Assembly: GCF_002968635.1 (NCBI RefSeq)
Contig: NZ_PVBN01000002.1
Span: 248,001-312,000 of the forward strand
Length of the DNA stretch: 64,000 nt
Direction: 5' to 3'
DNA from: Neorhizobium alkalisoli
GTDB taxonomy: Bacteria; Pseudomonadota; Alphaproteobacteria; Rhizobiales; Rhizobiaceae
In this document: positions 1 through 10,841 of the stretch, piece by piece
Layout: every line of letters begins with the position of its first letter
Position numbering within the stretch: position 1 is the stretch's first letter
Translations under genes and position numbers: made by a program
Notes under the pieces: model-generated
The model's input: the letters and a program-made list of their open reading frames with translations, nothing else
Told to the model about the DNA's origin: nothing
Database searches by the model: none

Positions 1-486
1 CTCAACCCGAAGAACCGAGGCATTTCTTCCCAATGCTGGAAGATCGGTTGGGACGCGGGCGGCGAGCCTCATGAAAGCCGCGCCCATCCGAGACGCTCCC
101 GGTTCAACTTGGCCGCCTGCGGAGATCCGTAAGTGGGCATTGTTCCAGAGGAGCGCTGCCGCCTCCTCCAGCGTTGCATGCCGGGAAAGTTCGACAGCGT
201 CCAAGCCGCGATAGAAAAGCTTTCCATCGGCGATAGCCGAGATCGTCGTGGGCAGGATCGGATCGCCCCAGCGAATCGTTTCGGCCGCGACCGCCGCGGA
301 CTGCCGCCGCCCGGCGTTGCGTTCCGCCAGTCGGTTGACGTCGGCGAGCTGGTAGAGGCTGCGGCGCGGATCTGACGGGTCGGCCTTTGCGCGAATACGC
401 CCGCGGCTGACATTGGCATAAAGCGTCTGCGGTTTGGTGCCGAGAAGGGCGAGCGCCTCTTCGGCGGTGATCCAGAGCGTGTTCAT
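1..486 (-). CDS. Citrate synthase family protein with N-terminal helix-turn-helix (partial, C-terminus outside window)
   Basis: The minus-strand frame is open from an ATG at 486 to the window edge, giving the first 162 residues. Residues about 5-55 (TAEEALALLGTKPQTLYANV, then SRGRIRA and a YQLADVNRL stretch) look like an excisionase/MerR-type winged helix, which suggests DNA binding. From about residue 70 (WGDPILPTTISAIADGKLFYRG style) the sequence matches the start of the citrate synthase fold. The catalytic part lies off the window, so activity cannot be judged. It is divergent from a second citrate synthase-like gene across 73 bases that carry a palindrome. By inference the protein may regulate that promoter; acting only as an enzyme is the alternative. 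Confidence 0.8.
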   Translation of the reverse strand, partial: MNTLWITAEEALALLGTKPQTLYANVSRGRIRAKADPSDPRRSLYQLADVNRLAERNAGRRQSAAVAAETIRWGDPILPTTISAIADGKLFYRGLDAVELSRHATLEEAAALLWNNAHLRISAGGQVEPGASRMGAAFMRLAARVPTDLPALGRNASVLRVE

Positions 487-487
487 A

Positions 488-517
488 TTGATCGATTGCA
501 TCAAGATTGACGTCAAT
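488..517. promoter_or_regulatory. Palindromic operator candidate between divergent citrate synthase genes
   Basis: The 73-base divergent intergenic region holds a perfect 12-base palindrome, ATTGACGTCAAT (506-517), and next to it an interrupted inverted repeat TTGAT-N7-ATCAA (488-504). Both contain TTGA half-sites. The position, directly upstream of the left gene's start and about 40 bases before the right gene's start, fits an operator shared by both promoters. The binding protein is unknown; the HTH-carrying left gene is the obvious candidate. Confidence 0.5.
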
Positions 518-559
518 AAGACTAGGTCCGATCATCTTCACCGTAAAGGAGAAACACCC

Positions 560-1648
560 ATGAAAAACGGACTTGAAGACGTCATCGCCGCAGAAACGAG
601 GCTTTCGGACGTTGATGGAGACGCCGGCCGGCTGATCATACGCGGGGTATCGCTGGAGCAACTCGTCGAAGGTGCGAGCTACGAGGACGTTGCCGCCTTG
701 CTGCTCGATGGACTGTTGGAGCGCCCGGTCAGCGCGGGCGAGCTTCGGACCTTTCTGGGTCGGACGCGCGCCGAAGTCTTTGTCCATGTGCAAGCCATGG
801 ACGGTTCGCTGACGAACCTGCCGCCGGTGGATGCCGTGCGCGCGCTGATCGCACGCCTGCCGGATGGCGATGACTTCTTGACGGCGCTCCGTTTGCTCGC
901 CGCCCCCGCCGTTTTTCTGCCGGCGGTCCTCAGGCTTCGGGAAGGCAAGGCGCCAATCGCTCCCGATCCGTCGCTTTCCCAGTCCGCAGACATTCTGGCA
1001 ATGTTGACGGCAAGCCTGCCGACCGCCGAGCAGATATCGGCGCTCAATGCCTATCTGGTGACAATTTCAGACCACGGGCTCAACGCGTCGACCTTTGCCG
1101 CCCGCGTGATAGCCTCCACCAAGGCCGGCCTCACCTCGTCGGTGCTGGCCGCCATCAGCGCACTCAAGGGGCCTCTGCATGGTGGAGCGCCGGGGCCAGT
1201 GCTGGATATGCTGGATGCCATCGGTACGGAGGCAAACGCAAGGAGATGGCTCGCACAGGCGCTCGATCGCGGTGAACGTCTGATGGGTTTTGGGCACCGT
1301 ATCTATCGCGTGAGGGATCCCCGCGCCGACGCGCTGAAGGGAGCGCTCGCTCCCTTGGTCGCGACCGGCCAGGTTGATGCCGACCGCATCCGGCTCGCCG
1401 AAGCCGTCGAGCAGGCAGCCCTTGCAATCTTGAGAGAGCGCAAGGCCGACCGCACGCTTGATGTGAACGTGGAGTTCTACACCGCCCTGCTGCTTGATGC
1501 GCTGAAGTTTCCGCGTGAGGCATTTACCGGCGTCTTCGCGATCGGCCGGACGATCGGCTGGATCGCGCATGCTCGCGAGCAGGCGCTCGAAGGACGTTTG
1601 ATCCGTCCGCGGTCGGCCTATATCGGACCGGTGCCGCAGGCCGCCTGA
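560..1648 (+). CDS. Citrate synthase/2-methylcitrate synthase-like protein
   Basis: A 362-residue protein of the type II-like citrate synthase fold, which condenses acetyl-CoA or propionyl-CoA with oxaloacetate. The two catalytic histidine motifs are present (GPLHGGAPG and MGFGHRIYRVRDPRA). The third motif reads NVEFYTA where classical enzymes have NVDFYS, so the catalytic aspartate is replaced by glutamate. The ATG at 560 is chosen over an upstream in-frame start because AAAGGAG precedes it by about ten bases. The gene is divergent from an HTH-bearing citrate synthase family gene. It is probably an accessory enzyme rather than the main gltA, and the substrate is not certain. Confidence 0.85.
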   Translation: MKNGLEDVIAAETRLSDVDGDAGRLIIRGVSLEQLVEGASYEDVAALLLDGLLERPVSAGELRTFLGRTRAEVFVHVQAMDGSLTNLPPVDAVRALIARLPDGDDFLTALRLLAAPAVFLPAVLRLREGKAPIAPDPSLSQSADILAMLTASLPTAEQISALNAYLVTISDHGLNASTFAARVIASTKAGLTSSVLAAISALKGPLHGGAPGPVLDMLDAIGTEANARRWLAQALDRGERLMGFGHRIYRVRDPRADALKGALAPLVATGQVDADRIRLAEAVEQAALAILRERKADRTLDVNVEFYTALLLDALKFPREAFTGVFAIGRTIGWIAHAREQALEGRLIRPRSAYIGPVPQAA

Positions 1649-1649
1649 A

Positions 1650-1680
1650 AGAAAACCCGGGCCTGAGCACCGGGTTTTCT
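1650..1680. terminator. Bidirectional rho-independent terminator
   Basis: A perfect 11-base stem, AGAAAACCCGG paired with CCGGGTTTTCT, has a nine-base loop. The A-run and T-run on its two flanks allow it to end transcription of the citrate synthase-like gene on the plus strand and of pyrG on the minus strand; it sits between their convergent ends. Confidence 0.85.
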
Positions 1681-1688
1681 CGATTCCA

Positions 1689-3452
<1,764 letters not shown>

Positions 3453-3908
3453 TTATTGACCGGTCGGAACACCCGTCGGTGCCGCTGGTGCGGCCGGCGC
3501 TGCGGGAGCCGGAGCAGCGCCCGTTGCCGGCGCTGCAGGCGCCGGTGCGGCAGCGCCGGAACCCGAAGGAACGCCGTTGCCCGATTGGGCTGGAGCCTGG
3601 GTCGGTGCCGGGCCGAGCTGATCGAGAATACCGCCGCCCTGGCCCTGCTGGCTCTGGGGAATGCGGTTCAGAATATCGCTCGGACGGCTTTCGTAGCGCG
3701 CCAGAATACCGAGAGCCAACGAGGTGATGAAGAAGAGCGTCGCAAGAATGGCCGTGGTGCGGGTCAGCGCATTGGCGGTGCCGCGTGCCGACATGAAGCC
3801 GGAGCCGCCGCCGACGCCGAGCCCGCCGCCTTCGGAGCGCTGGATCAGCACGACGCCCACCAGCGCGAGCACGATCATGAGGTGAATGACGATCAGAACG
3901 GTCTGCAT
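3453..3908 (-). CDS. secG: Preprotein translocase subunit SecG
   Basis: SecG is the small auxiliary subunit of the SecYEG inner-membrane channel. The N-terminal 75 residues hold the two membrane segments flanking the family motif VLIQRSEGGGLG and the GFMSARGTANALTR stretch. The remaining half is a low-complexity proline/alanine tail typical of rhizobial SecG. I place the start at 3908 (MQTVLIVIHL), the family N-terminus. An ATG four codons upstream (3920) lies one base after the GGAGG and is too close to be initiated well. It is preceded by tpiA on the same strand, 91 bases away. Confidence 0.92.
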   Translation of the reverse strand: MQTVLIVIHLMIVLALVGVVLIQRSEGGGLGVGGGSGFMSARGTANALTRTTAILATLFFITSLALGILARYESRPSDILNRIPQSQQGQGGGILDQLGPAPTQAPAQSGNGVPSGSGAAAPAPAAPATGAAPAPAAPAAPAAPTGVPTGQ

Positions 3909-3999
3909 ATCAAAATCCATGCCTCCGGAGGAGAGGCAACACTAGAGTTGGCGGCTCTTTACATGAGAGCCGCGCGCATTCCAAGCCCCTTGAAGAGCT

Positions 4000-4770
4000 T
4001 TAGGCGCTCAGCCCATCATAGACGCGATAGATGGCAAGGAAGTCAGCCGCTTTCAAGCTCGCTCCGCCGATCAGCGCACCGTCGACATTGGCGACGCTCA
4101 TCAATTCTTTGGCGTTTGCAGGCTTCACGGATCCGCCATAGAGAATGCGCATCCGCCTGCCCTCCTCGCCGAAGCGAGCGGCAAGTTCGGAGCGCATGAA
4201 GGCGTGGGCGGCCTTCACGTCTTCGGTGGTCGGAGTGAGCCCGGTGCCGATCGCCCATACCGGCTCGTAGGCAATGACGGTGTTGCCTGTAGTGGCTGCG
4301 GCTGGAACCGAGCCTGCGAGCTGACGCTTCAAAATGTCGAGCGTCTGTCCGGATTGGCGCTCGTCGGCCGTCTCGCCGATGCAGATCATGGCCGTCAGGC
4401 CTGCGCCATATGCAGCTTCCGCCTTGGCACGCACGAGTTCGTCGCTTTCTGCATGGTCCGTGCGCCGCTCCGAGTGGCCGACGATGGCATAGGTTCCGAA
4501 GCAGTCGGCGATCATCTCCGCCGAAATATCGCCCGTGTGGGCGCCGTTGCTTTTCTGGTGGCAATCCTGCGCGCCGATCGCGAGCGGGCTGTCCGTGCAC
4601 AGTGCCGTTGCGACATAGAGCAGCGTCGCAGGCGGGCAGATCAGCGCATCGACCTTTTCCGACAAGGCGCCCTGGACACCTTCGGCCATAGTCTTGATCT
4701 CGTTCAGGGACTCACGGGTGCCGTTCATTTTCCAATTTCCGGCAACGAGCGGGCGCACTTCTGGCGTCAT
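4000..4770 (-). CDS. tpiA: Triosephosphate isomerase
   Basis: This 256-residue enzyme interconverts dihydroxyacetone phosphate and glyceraldehyde-3-phosphate in glycolysis. All the catalytic landmarks are visible: NWKMNG with Lys14, VGHSERR with His99, and [11 protein letters not shown] with Glu169, plus the phosphate-binding YGGSV segment. Length is normal for the family. It is the first gene of the tpiA-secG-pyrG series on the minus strand. There are 139 bases without a gene between it and the upstream hydrolase. Confidence 0.97.
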   Translation of the reverse strand: MTPEVRPLVAGNWKMNGTRESLNEIKTMAEGVQGALSEKVDALICPPATLLYVATALCTDSPLAIGAQDCHQKSNGAHTGDISAEMIADCFGTYAIVGHSERRTDHAESDELVRAKAEAAYGAGLTAMICIGETADERQSGQTLDILKRQLAGSVPAAATTGNTVIAYEPVWAIGTGLTPTTEDVKAAHAFMRSELAARFGEEGRRMRILYGGSVKPANAKELMSVANVDGALIGGASLKAADFLAIYRVYDGLSA

Positions 4771-4909
4771 GGGCAGCTATTCCTCTCTTGCGGTCTTGTC
4801 GACCAAGACCGAAAACCTCTGCGGATAGGGCAGGTGTTTAGACGCTTCCTGCGAAAATTGGTACGCAAAACACGAACGTTGTTCAAAGACTTTGGTTGGC
4901 GCGCTCGGT

Positions 4910-5794
4910 TCAACGCACACCCAGCACGAAGTTCAAGGCCTTGCGCCAGTCCACCATGCGGATCGGCGTGCCGTGACTGCCGGTTTGAAACAGTGTGAAG
5001 CGGACCGGATAACCGGCACGCTTGAGCTTGCGAAAGATCGCCGTCTGCTCTTCCGCCTTGTAGACGCTGTCGGCGCTTCCATGGGCAAAGTAGATGGGTA
5101 CCCGTTTCGCAGCGAGACCACTGCCCGGCAGGGTCGGGTCCGGAGGCCCTCCGAGCAACACCATGCCCTTGATGTAGCGCACAGCCTCCGTGTCGCGGCT
5201 GATCCCCTGACAGATGAAGCCCCCCATCGATGCGCAGGCAAGGATCACCGGCCGACCGGAGGATTGCTGGGAGGAATAGCGGATCAAGGCGGCGATGTCG
5301 GCGACACCTTTGTCATCGAAGGAGGTGACGCTCGGCGCATAATAGGTGCCGCCGTTGTTCACGGCGAGGTTCTTCAGCCGGTTGAAGTTGCCGCCGAATG
5401 TATAGTCGTTAGCCCCGAGCCGTCTGTCGCCGCCCCGCCCATGGATGAAGATGACCGTGAAGGTCGCGCCCTGAGCCTGTCCCGCCCTGGTGACATCGAG
5501 CTTTCGGTTTTCGATCGCCAGTGTCTCGTTCTCCTGGTAGCGGCGCACTCCGGGGGAAACATAGGCGTCCTTGACGCGGCGCTCGGGCTCCCGGTCGCGG
5601 CCGTTGATGTCGCGCATTTCCTGGTAATCGATCACCTCGTAAGCGCCGCCATCCTCCATCCGCAACACCGTCTGGCCGGAGAACAGGTCGTCCTTGAACG
5701 GCTTGATCGGGCCTTCCGCTGCCGCGGCCGATGTGCCGGCAAAGGCGAGCAAACCCGCAAAAACCGTGCCGAAGACGAAATGAATTGTGGACAT
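4910..5794 (-). CDS. Secreted alpha/beta hydrolase
   Basis: A 294-residue predicted exported hydrolase. The first 26 residues form a signal peptide (hydrophobic core and AAAAEG cleavage region). The alpha/beta-hydrolase elements are FIHGRGGDRR (oxyanion region), the nucleophile elbow CASMGG around a serine, an HGSAD acid segment, and a final GSHGTP histidine. The substrate is unknown; esterase or lipase activity is plausible. The start at 5794 is chosen because AGGTG lies nine bases upstream; an ATG nine bases further up abuts the same AGGTG. It is divergent from parE, with 194 bases between them. Confidence 0.75.
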   Translation of the reverse strand: MSTIHFVFGTVFAGLLAFAGTSAAAAEGPIKPFKDDLFSGQTVLRMEDGGAYEVIDYQEMRDINGRDREPERRVKDAYVSPGVRRYQENETLAIENRKLDVTRAGQAQGATFTVIFIHGRGGDRRLGANDYTFGGNFNRLKNLAVNNGGTYYAPSVTSFDDKGVADIAALIRYSSQQSSGRPVILACASMGGFICQGISRDTEAVRYIKGMVLLGGPPDPTLPGSGLAAKRVPIYFAHGSADSVYKAEEQTAIFRKLKRAGYPVRFTLFQTGSHGTPIRMVDWRKALNFVLGVR

Positions 5795-5988
5795 GGTAGG
5801 CATCACCTGTTTACTGCATCCGTAGCGCCTTGCCATTCGCGGCCGCGCGACGCATTCCTCGCATAAGACGTTTCCTCGCGACATCGCGAAAAAGCCGGGT
5901 TTCTGGCAGAATCGCGAGTGATTCGAAACAGCACGAGATGGGTATGGCTTCTTCCCCCGCACCCCGACAGGTAGTACCGACGCAGCCG

Positions 5989-8040
5989 ATGGATGACAAT
6001 AACGACCTTTTCGCGGACCTGCCTTTGACGTCAAAGCCGGTCGCCGCCGAACCCGCGCCCGCCATACAGGCCGAGCCTTCGACACCGCGCCCTGGCCCGG
6101 TACAATCTTCCGGCGACGATTACGGCGCGTCCTCGATTCGCGTGCTCGAAGGCCTGGAACCGGTGCGTATGCGTCCGGGCATGTATATCGGCGGCACGGA
6201 CGAGAAAGCGCTCCATCACCTTTTTGCGGAAGTCATCGACAACTCGATGGACGAGGCCGTGGCCGGCCATGCGAACTTCATCGAAGTGCATCTGGATTCG
6301 GAAGGTTTTCTGACTGTCACCGACAACGGTCGCGGTATCCCGGTCGAAAATCATCCGCAGGTGCCGGGCAAATCGACCCTCGAAGTCATCATGACGAAGC
6401 TCCATGCGGGCGGTAAATTCGACGGCAAGGCCTATGAAACGTCGGGCGGTCTGCACGGGGTTGGCGTGTCCGTGGTCAATGCCTTGTCGGACTCGCTTGA
6501 AGTCGAAGTCGCCCGCAACCGCAAGCTCTATCGCCAGCGCTTTTCGCGCGGCGTCCCGCAGGGTGGCCTGGAGGAATTGGGCGACGTCCACAACCGACGT
6601 GGCACCAGGGTTCGCTTCCATCCCGATCCGCAGATCTTTGGCGAGCATGCGCGATTCGAGGCCGGCCGCATTTTCCGCATGGCCCGTTCCAAGGCCTATC
6701 TCTTCGGCGGCGTCGAAATCCGCTGGAGCTGCGATCCGGGCGTCGTTATCTCCGGCGGCGACATTCCGGAAAAAGCGGTCTTTCATTTCCCCGGTGGCCT
6801 TAAGGATTATCTCTCCGCCACCCTCGGCAAGGAATTTACCGTCACCCGAGAGATCTTTGCCGGGCGTACGGAAAAGACCGGCGGTCACGGCGCCATGGAA
6901 TGGGCGATCACCTGGTATGGCGGCGATCCCCAGGTCCATTCCTATTGCAACACCATCCCGACGCCCGAAGGCGGCACGCACGAAGCCGGTTTGCGTATCG
7001 CTCTCACCAAGGGACTGAAGAACTATGCGGAGCTGACGCAGAACAAGCGGGCGGCGCAGATCACCACCGATGACGTGATGATCTCAGCCGTCGGCATGCT
7101 CTCGGTCTTCATCCGTGAACCGGAATTCGTCGGCCAGACCAAGGATAAACTTGCGACGGTCGAAGCGCAGCGTCTCGTTGAAAACGTGCTTCGCGATCCC
7201 TTCGACCACTATCTCGCAGGCAACCCGAACGAAGCGGCAAAACTTCTCGACTGGGTGATCGAGCGCGCCGAAGAGCGGTTGCGGCGGCGCAAGGAAAAGG
7301 AAGTCAACAGAAAGACGGCCGTCCGCAAATTGCGCCTCCCCGGCAAGCTCGCCGATTGCTCGCAGAATACGGCCGAAGGCGCCGAACTCTTCATCGTCGA
7401 AGGCGATTCGGCAGGCGGTTCGGCAAAGCAGGGTCGCAATCGCGCCAATCAGGCGATTCTGCCCCTCCGCGGCAAAATTCTGAACGTCGGCAGCGCCAGC
7501 CGTGAGAAGCTTTCCGCCAACCAGCAGATCGCGGATCTCATCCAGGCGCTCGGCTGCGGCACGCGCACGAAATACCGGGAGGAAGACCTCCGTTACGAGC
7601 GCGTCATCATCATGACCGACGCCGATGTCGACGGCGCCCATATCGCATCGCTCCTGATTACATTCTTCTATCAGGAAATGCCGGAACTGATCCGTGGCAA
7701 TCATCTCTATCTTGCCGTGCCGCCGCTCTACGTGCTGCGCCAGGGCGCCAAGACCGTCTATGCCCGCGACGATGCGCATAGGGCCGAGCTGATGGAAACG
7801 GTATTCAAGGGCAAGAAGGTGGAGATCGGCCGCTTCAAAGGTCTCGGCGAGATGATGCCGGCGCAGCTCAAGGAAACCACCATGGATCCTGCCCACCGCA
7901 CGCTCTTGCGCGTGGCCATCGACGATGTGGATTTTGAAGGCACCCGCGAGGCGGTCGATAACCTGATGGGCACCAAGGCGGACGCCCGCTTCCGGTTCAT
8001 TCAGGAGCGAGCCGCCTTCGCCGACAATCTCGACATCTGA
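5989..8040 (+). CDS. parE: DNA topoisomerase IV subunit B
   Basis: ParE is the ATPase subunit of topoisomerase IV, which decatenates daughter chromosomes. The protein has 683 residues from the ATG at 5989 (MDDNNDLFADLP), where similarity to other rhizobial ParE begins; in-frame starts upstream have poor ribosome binding sites. The GHKL ATPase domain shows DNSMDEA, DNGRGIPV and the GLHGVG loop. The TOPRIM domain shows EGDSAGGSAKQGR and the metal-binding TDADVDGAHI. The C-terminus ends with the gyrB/parE signature region (RFKGLGEM). The stop codon directly abuts the stop of the convergent phytochrome gene. Confidence 0.95.
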   Translation: MDDNNDLFADLPLTSKPVAAEPAPAIQAEPSTPRPGPVQSSGDDYGASSIRVLEGLEPVRMRPGMYIGGTDEKALHHLFAEVIDNSMDEAVAGHANFIEVHLDSEGFLTVTDNGRGIPVENHPQVPGKSTLEVIMTKLHAGGKFDGKAYETSGGLHGVGVSVVNALSDSLEVEVARNRKLYRQRFSRGVPQGGLEELGDVHNRRGTRVRFHPDPQIFGEHARFEAGRIFRMARSKAYLFGGVEIRWSCDPGVVISGGDIPEKAVFHFPGGLKDYLSATLGKEFTVTREIFAGRTEKTGGHGAMEWAITWYGGDPQVHSYCNTIPTPEGGTHEAGLRIALTKGLKNYAELTQNKRAAQITTDDVMISAVGMLSVFIREPEFVGQTKDKLATVEAQRLVENVLRDPFDHYLAGNPNEAAKLLDWVIERAEERLRRRKEKEVNRKTAVRKLRLPGKLADCSQNTAEGAELFIVEGDSAGGSAKQGRNRANQAILPLRGKILNVGSASREKLSANQQIADLIQALGCGTRTKYREEDLRYERVIIMTDADVDGAHIASLLITFFYQEMPELIRGNHLYLAVPPLYVLRQGAKTVYARDDAHRAELMETVFKGKKVEIGRFKGLGEMMPAQLKETTMDPAHRTLLRVAIDDVDFEGTREAVDNLMGTKADARFRFIQERAAFADNLDI

Positions 8041-10590
8041 TCACTGGCGGTCGGCGAGTACCTTGGTGACGGCGCCGATCAGTGCCGCTGCCTCATAGGG
8101 CTTGCGAACGACAGGGGCGGAAAAGCTTGACGGTATGATCGACCTGTCGCTGTAGCCGGTGGCGAAGATGAACGGCACATCACGCCGCATCAGCTCCTCG
8201 GCTATAGGCAGAGACGTATCCGAACCGAGGTTGACGTCGAGGATGGCGACATCAGGAGTGAAATCCTTGAGCTTCCGGAAGGCGTCGGCGGCGGAAGGCG
8301 TCGTCGTTACCTTGGCGATTCCGTAGTCGGCGAGCATTGCTTCCACATCGGCGGCGATCAGCATCTGGTCCTCGACGAGAAGGAACTCCAGATCAGTCAG
8401 TTTGGAAACCCCGGTCTTTTCGGGAGCCTCCGGGACTGCGTCCAGGCTCTCGATCTCCGGCAATTCATCGTCACGGTGAATGTGCTTGGATGGCACCAGG
8501 AAGCGAGCCCTGACACCTTCTTTCCCGTATTCAACCTTCGACGCCCCTTCCAGCTCGTATGGGACGCTACGGGTAATCAGAACGCTGCCGAAACCGCTAC
8601 GGCTAGGCGGATTGACCGGCGGACCCGCGCTTTCCGTCCAGAAAAGCTCGCAATCACCGTTTGCAAGCCGTGACCATTCGATATCGAGCTGTCCATTGGG
8701 AACTGATAGCGAACCGTATTTCGCCGCGTTGGTGGACATTTCGTGAAACACCAGTGCCATGACGGAAAAGGCCCGGCTGTCGAGCCAAATGCGCGGTCCC
8801 TTGAGATTAACGTTACGCGTCCCCTCGCTATAGGGTTTCAGCTCCGCCTCGAGCAGATCCGACAAAACCCCGCCGTCGCCGCCGCGCACGACCTGGTCAT
8901 GAGCGAAGGCTAGAGCCTGGATGCGGCCCTTCAGCGAACCGATATAGTCCTTTAGGCTGACATCGGCGTCGATCGAATGGCCAACGAGCGCCTTGATCAC
9001 CGAGAGTATGTTCTTGACGCGGTGGTTCAGTTCCTCGTTCAGCATGCGCTGGCGAAGGTCCGCCTTGCCACGCTCGTCCGCCAGAAGCTCCTTCTGATGC
9101 AGAACGATCTCCACCAGAACGTCACGGATGGCGTCCGCGATCTCGCGATCGCTCAAAGTCCAGGGGGCAGCCTGCTGCCGTACCGTTTCCTTCCAGATGG
9201 CAAAGCTTTTTCGGGGCGTCAGCCGGTCTCCGAGCGGCCCGGTATCATAGGATTTTTCCGGGTTGCCCGCCCAGTTCAGCGCTTGAACCATCTCGCGACG
9301 GAAGAAGAACAGATAGTCCCGCGCCCTCTGGGACAGGGGGATCGCCAAGACGCCGCAGATGTCCTCGGGCAGAGCGACCAGTCCGGGTAAATCCCGGGAA
9401 ATCTGATGGCTCGCCCAGATTTTTCCGCCCGAGATCTCGCCGATCTGGGCTGCCAGATCCTCTATCACATGACGAAGAGAGGCGGCGCTGTCGGTGGTCC
9501 AGCTACCGTCCAGCCACAACCCTACCCCGTCGCATGGCAGCATCTTGCCGAAATCGGAAAGCGAGCTGCGCAAAAGCGCGCCGACATCGGCGTGATGGGA
9601 GGCGGCTTGCAGGAAACGGTCCAGGGATCGCCGGGCGCTGTCAGCAGCATTCATGAGTTGCCGCTGTTTGAGCGCGCCCAGATGCAGCGAAAAGAACTCG
9701 CCGAAGGTTTCCGCTGCCACGCGCTGCGGCATGGAAAGCACTTTCGGTGAATAGTGATGGCAGGTGATCAGACCCCATAATTCGTCGTCGATCACGATCG
9801 AGATCGACATCGACGCGGCGACGCCCATGTTGCGCAGATATTCGCAATGGATGGGCGAGACGCTGCGAAGATGAGCGAAGGACAGGTCGAGCGCCTCCCC
9901 CTCTTCATCGATTTCCGGCATTATCGCCACGCGCGGATTGGTGGCGTCCGAGATCACCCGGATCGTGTTCTTGACATAGAGCGCGCGAGCCTGCTTCGGA
10001 ATGTCGCCTGCGGGAAAATACTGGCCTTTGAAGCTTTCCAGATCCCTGCGTTTGTATTCGCTGATGACCTTCCCTGCCCCGTCCTCCTCGAAGCGGTAGA
10101 TCATGACGCGATCATATCCGAGCATGGCATACATCAGCCGTGCGCCGTTTTCGATCAGCCGGTCGAGGCTCGTCATGTTCCGGACGCGGCTGATCAGCAT
10201 GCGCGCGACTTCGAGCGGTTGATCGGAATCCGTAGACGCCGGTTCGAATTCCAGGATGACCTTGGAATTCAGCTGGTGGATCGAAACATCGAAGCTCCCG
10301 CCGGAGGCAAGCCGCAGGCCATGCCTCAGCGCTGGCCGCGCCGGATCGTCGCAGGTCGCGAGCGCGTTCCGCAATGCATGGGCGGCCTCGCCGCCGATGA
10401 TGTCCTCGAGCCGTCGACCGTTGAGATCGCGCGGCACGGAGAGCATCTCGGGGACGTTCTCGGAATGCTGAACGATGACCGCCCCTGCGGCATCACAAGC
10501 CAAAAGGCATCCGTGAGGCTGAATGCTGCCGGGGATATGGATAGGCTCTCGGTCGCAGTTCGTCAGGTCGACCGTATCCATGGGAGGCAT
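8041..10590 (-). CDS. Bacteriophytochrome: PAS-GAF-PHY, HWE-type histidine kinase and C-terminal receiver
   Basis: A red/far-red light-sensing kinase of 849 residues. Cys12 is positioned as the biliverdin attachment site just before the PAS-domain motif PGSIQPHG. The GAF domain contains DIPKQARALY and SPIHCEYLRNMGV. The PHY tongue carries PRKSF. The kinase core is HWE/HisKA_2-like, with phosphoacceptor His523 in LNHRVKN. A receiver domain follows (about 725-845) with Asp785 in ILDVNLGSD. This domain order is that of Agrobacterium Agp2/BphP2, a bathy phytochrome resting in the far-red-absorbing form; the same spectral type here is inference. No heme oxygenase gene is in the window, so biliverdin must come from elsewhere. 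Confidence 0.92.
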   Translation of the reverse strand: MPPMDTVDLTNCDREPIHIPGSIQPHGCLLACDAAGAVIVQHSENVPEMLSVPRDLNGRRLEDIIGGEAAHALRNALATCDDPARPALRHGLRLASGGSFDVSIHQLNSKVILEFEPASTDSDQPLEVARMLISRVRNMTSLDRLIENGARLMYAMLGYDRVMIYRFEEDGAGKVISEYKRRDLESFKGQYFPAGDIPKQARALYVKNTIRVISDATNPRVAIMPEIDEEGEALDLSFAHLRSVSPIHCEYLRNMGVAASMSISIVIDDELWGLITCHHYSPKVLSMPQRVAAETFGEFFSLHLGALKQRQLMNAADSARRSLDRFLQAASHHADVGALLRSSLSDFGKMLPCDGVGLWLDGSWTTDSAASLRHVIEDLAAQIGEISGGKIWASHQISRDLPGLVALPEDICGVLAIPLSQRARDYLFFFRREMVQALNWAGNPEKSYDTGPLGDRLTPRKSFAIWKETVRQQAAPWTLSDREIADAIRDVLVEIVLHQKELLADERGKADLRQRMLNEELNHRVKNILSVIKALVGHSIDADVSLKDYIGSLKGRIQALAFAHDQVVRGGDGGVLSDLLEAELKPYSEGTRNVNLKGPRIWLDSRAFSVMALVFHEMSTNAAKYGSLSVPNGQLDIEWSRLANGDCELFWTESAGPPVNPPSRSGFGSVLITRSVPYELEGASKVEYGKEGVRARFLVPSKHIHRDDELPEIESLDAVPEAPEKTGVSKLTDLEFLLVEDQMLIAADVEAMLADYGIAKVTTTPSAADAFRKLKDFTPDVAILDVNLGSDTSLPIAEELMRRDVPFIFATGYSDRSIIPSSFSAPVVRKPYEAAALIGAVTKVLADRQ

Positions 10591-10841
10591 ATTTCAAGTC
10601 CCTGAGGTACGTTCCGCCAAGCCGCAGAAAGCGGCGGACGCCTCGGCATCCGTCGAGGCTTAAAGAAGCCTCATCAAGAAGGTTGATTTGCAATTCCGGT
10701 TGTAACCGAAGGCTGATTTCATATTTCTATCGCATCTGGCGTCTAGGGCAAGTAAGTAAGCTTCCTTTTAACGGCGAAGAGCATAGTCTTGTAGCCCGGC
10801 GCTGCAAACGCCATATGACGCGAAACCGGGAAGGATAACGG

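Noticed and set aside
5830..5988. Longer ParE starting at 5830
   Set aside because: The extra 53 residues are arginine- and serine-rich, lie in the divergent promoter region and do not resemble ParE; the ATG at 5989 starts the familiar sequence.
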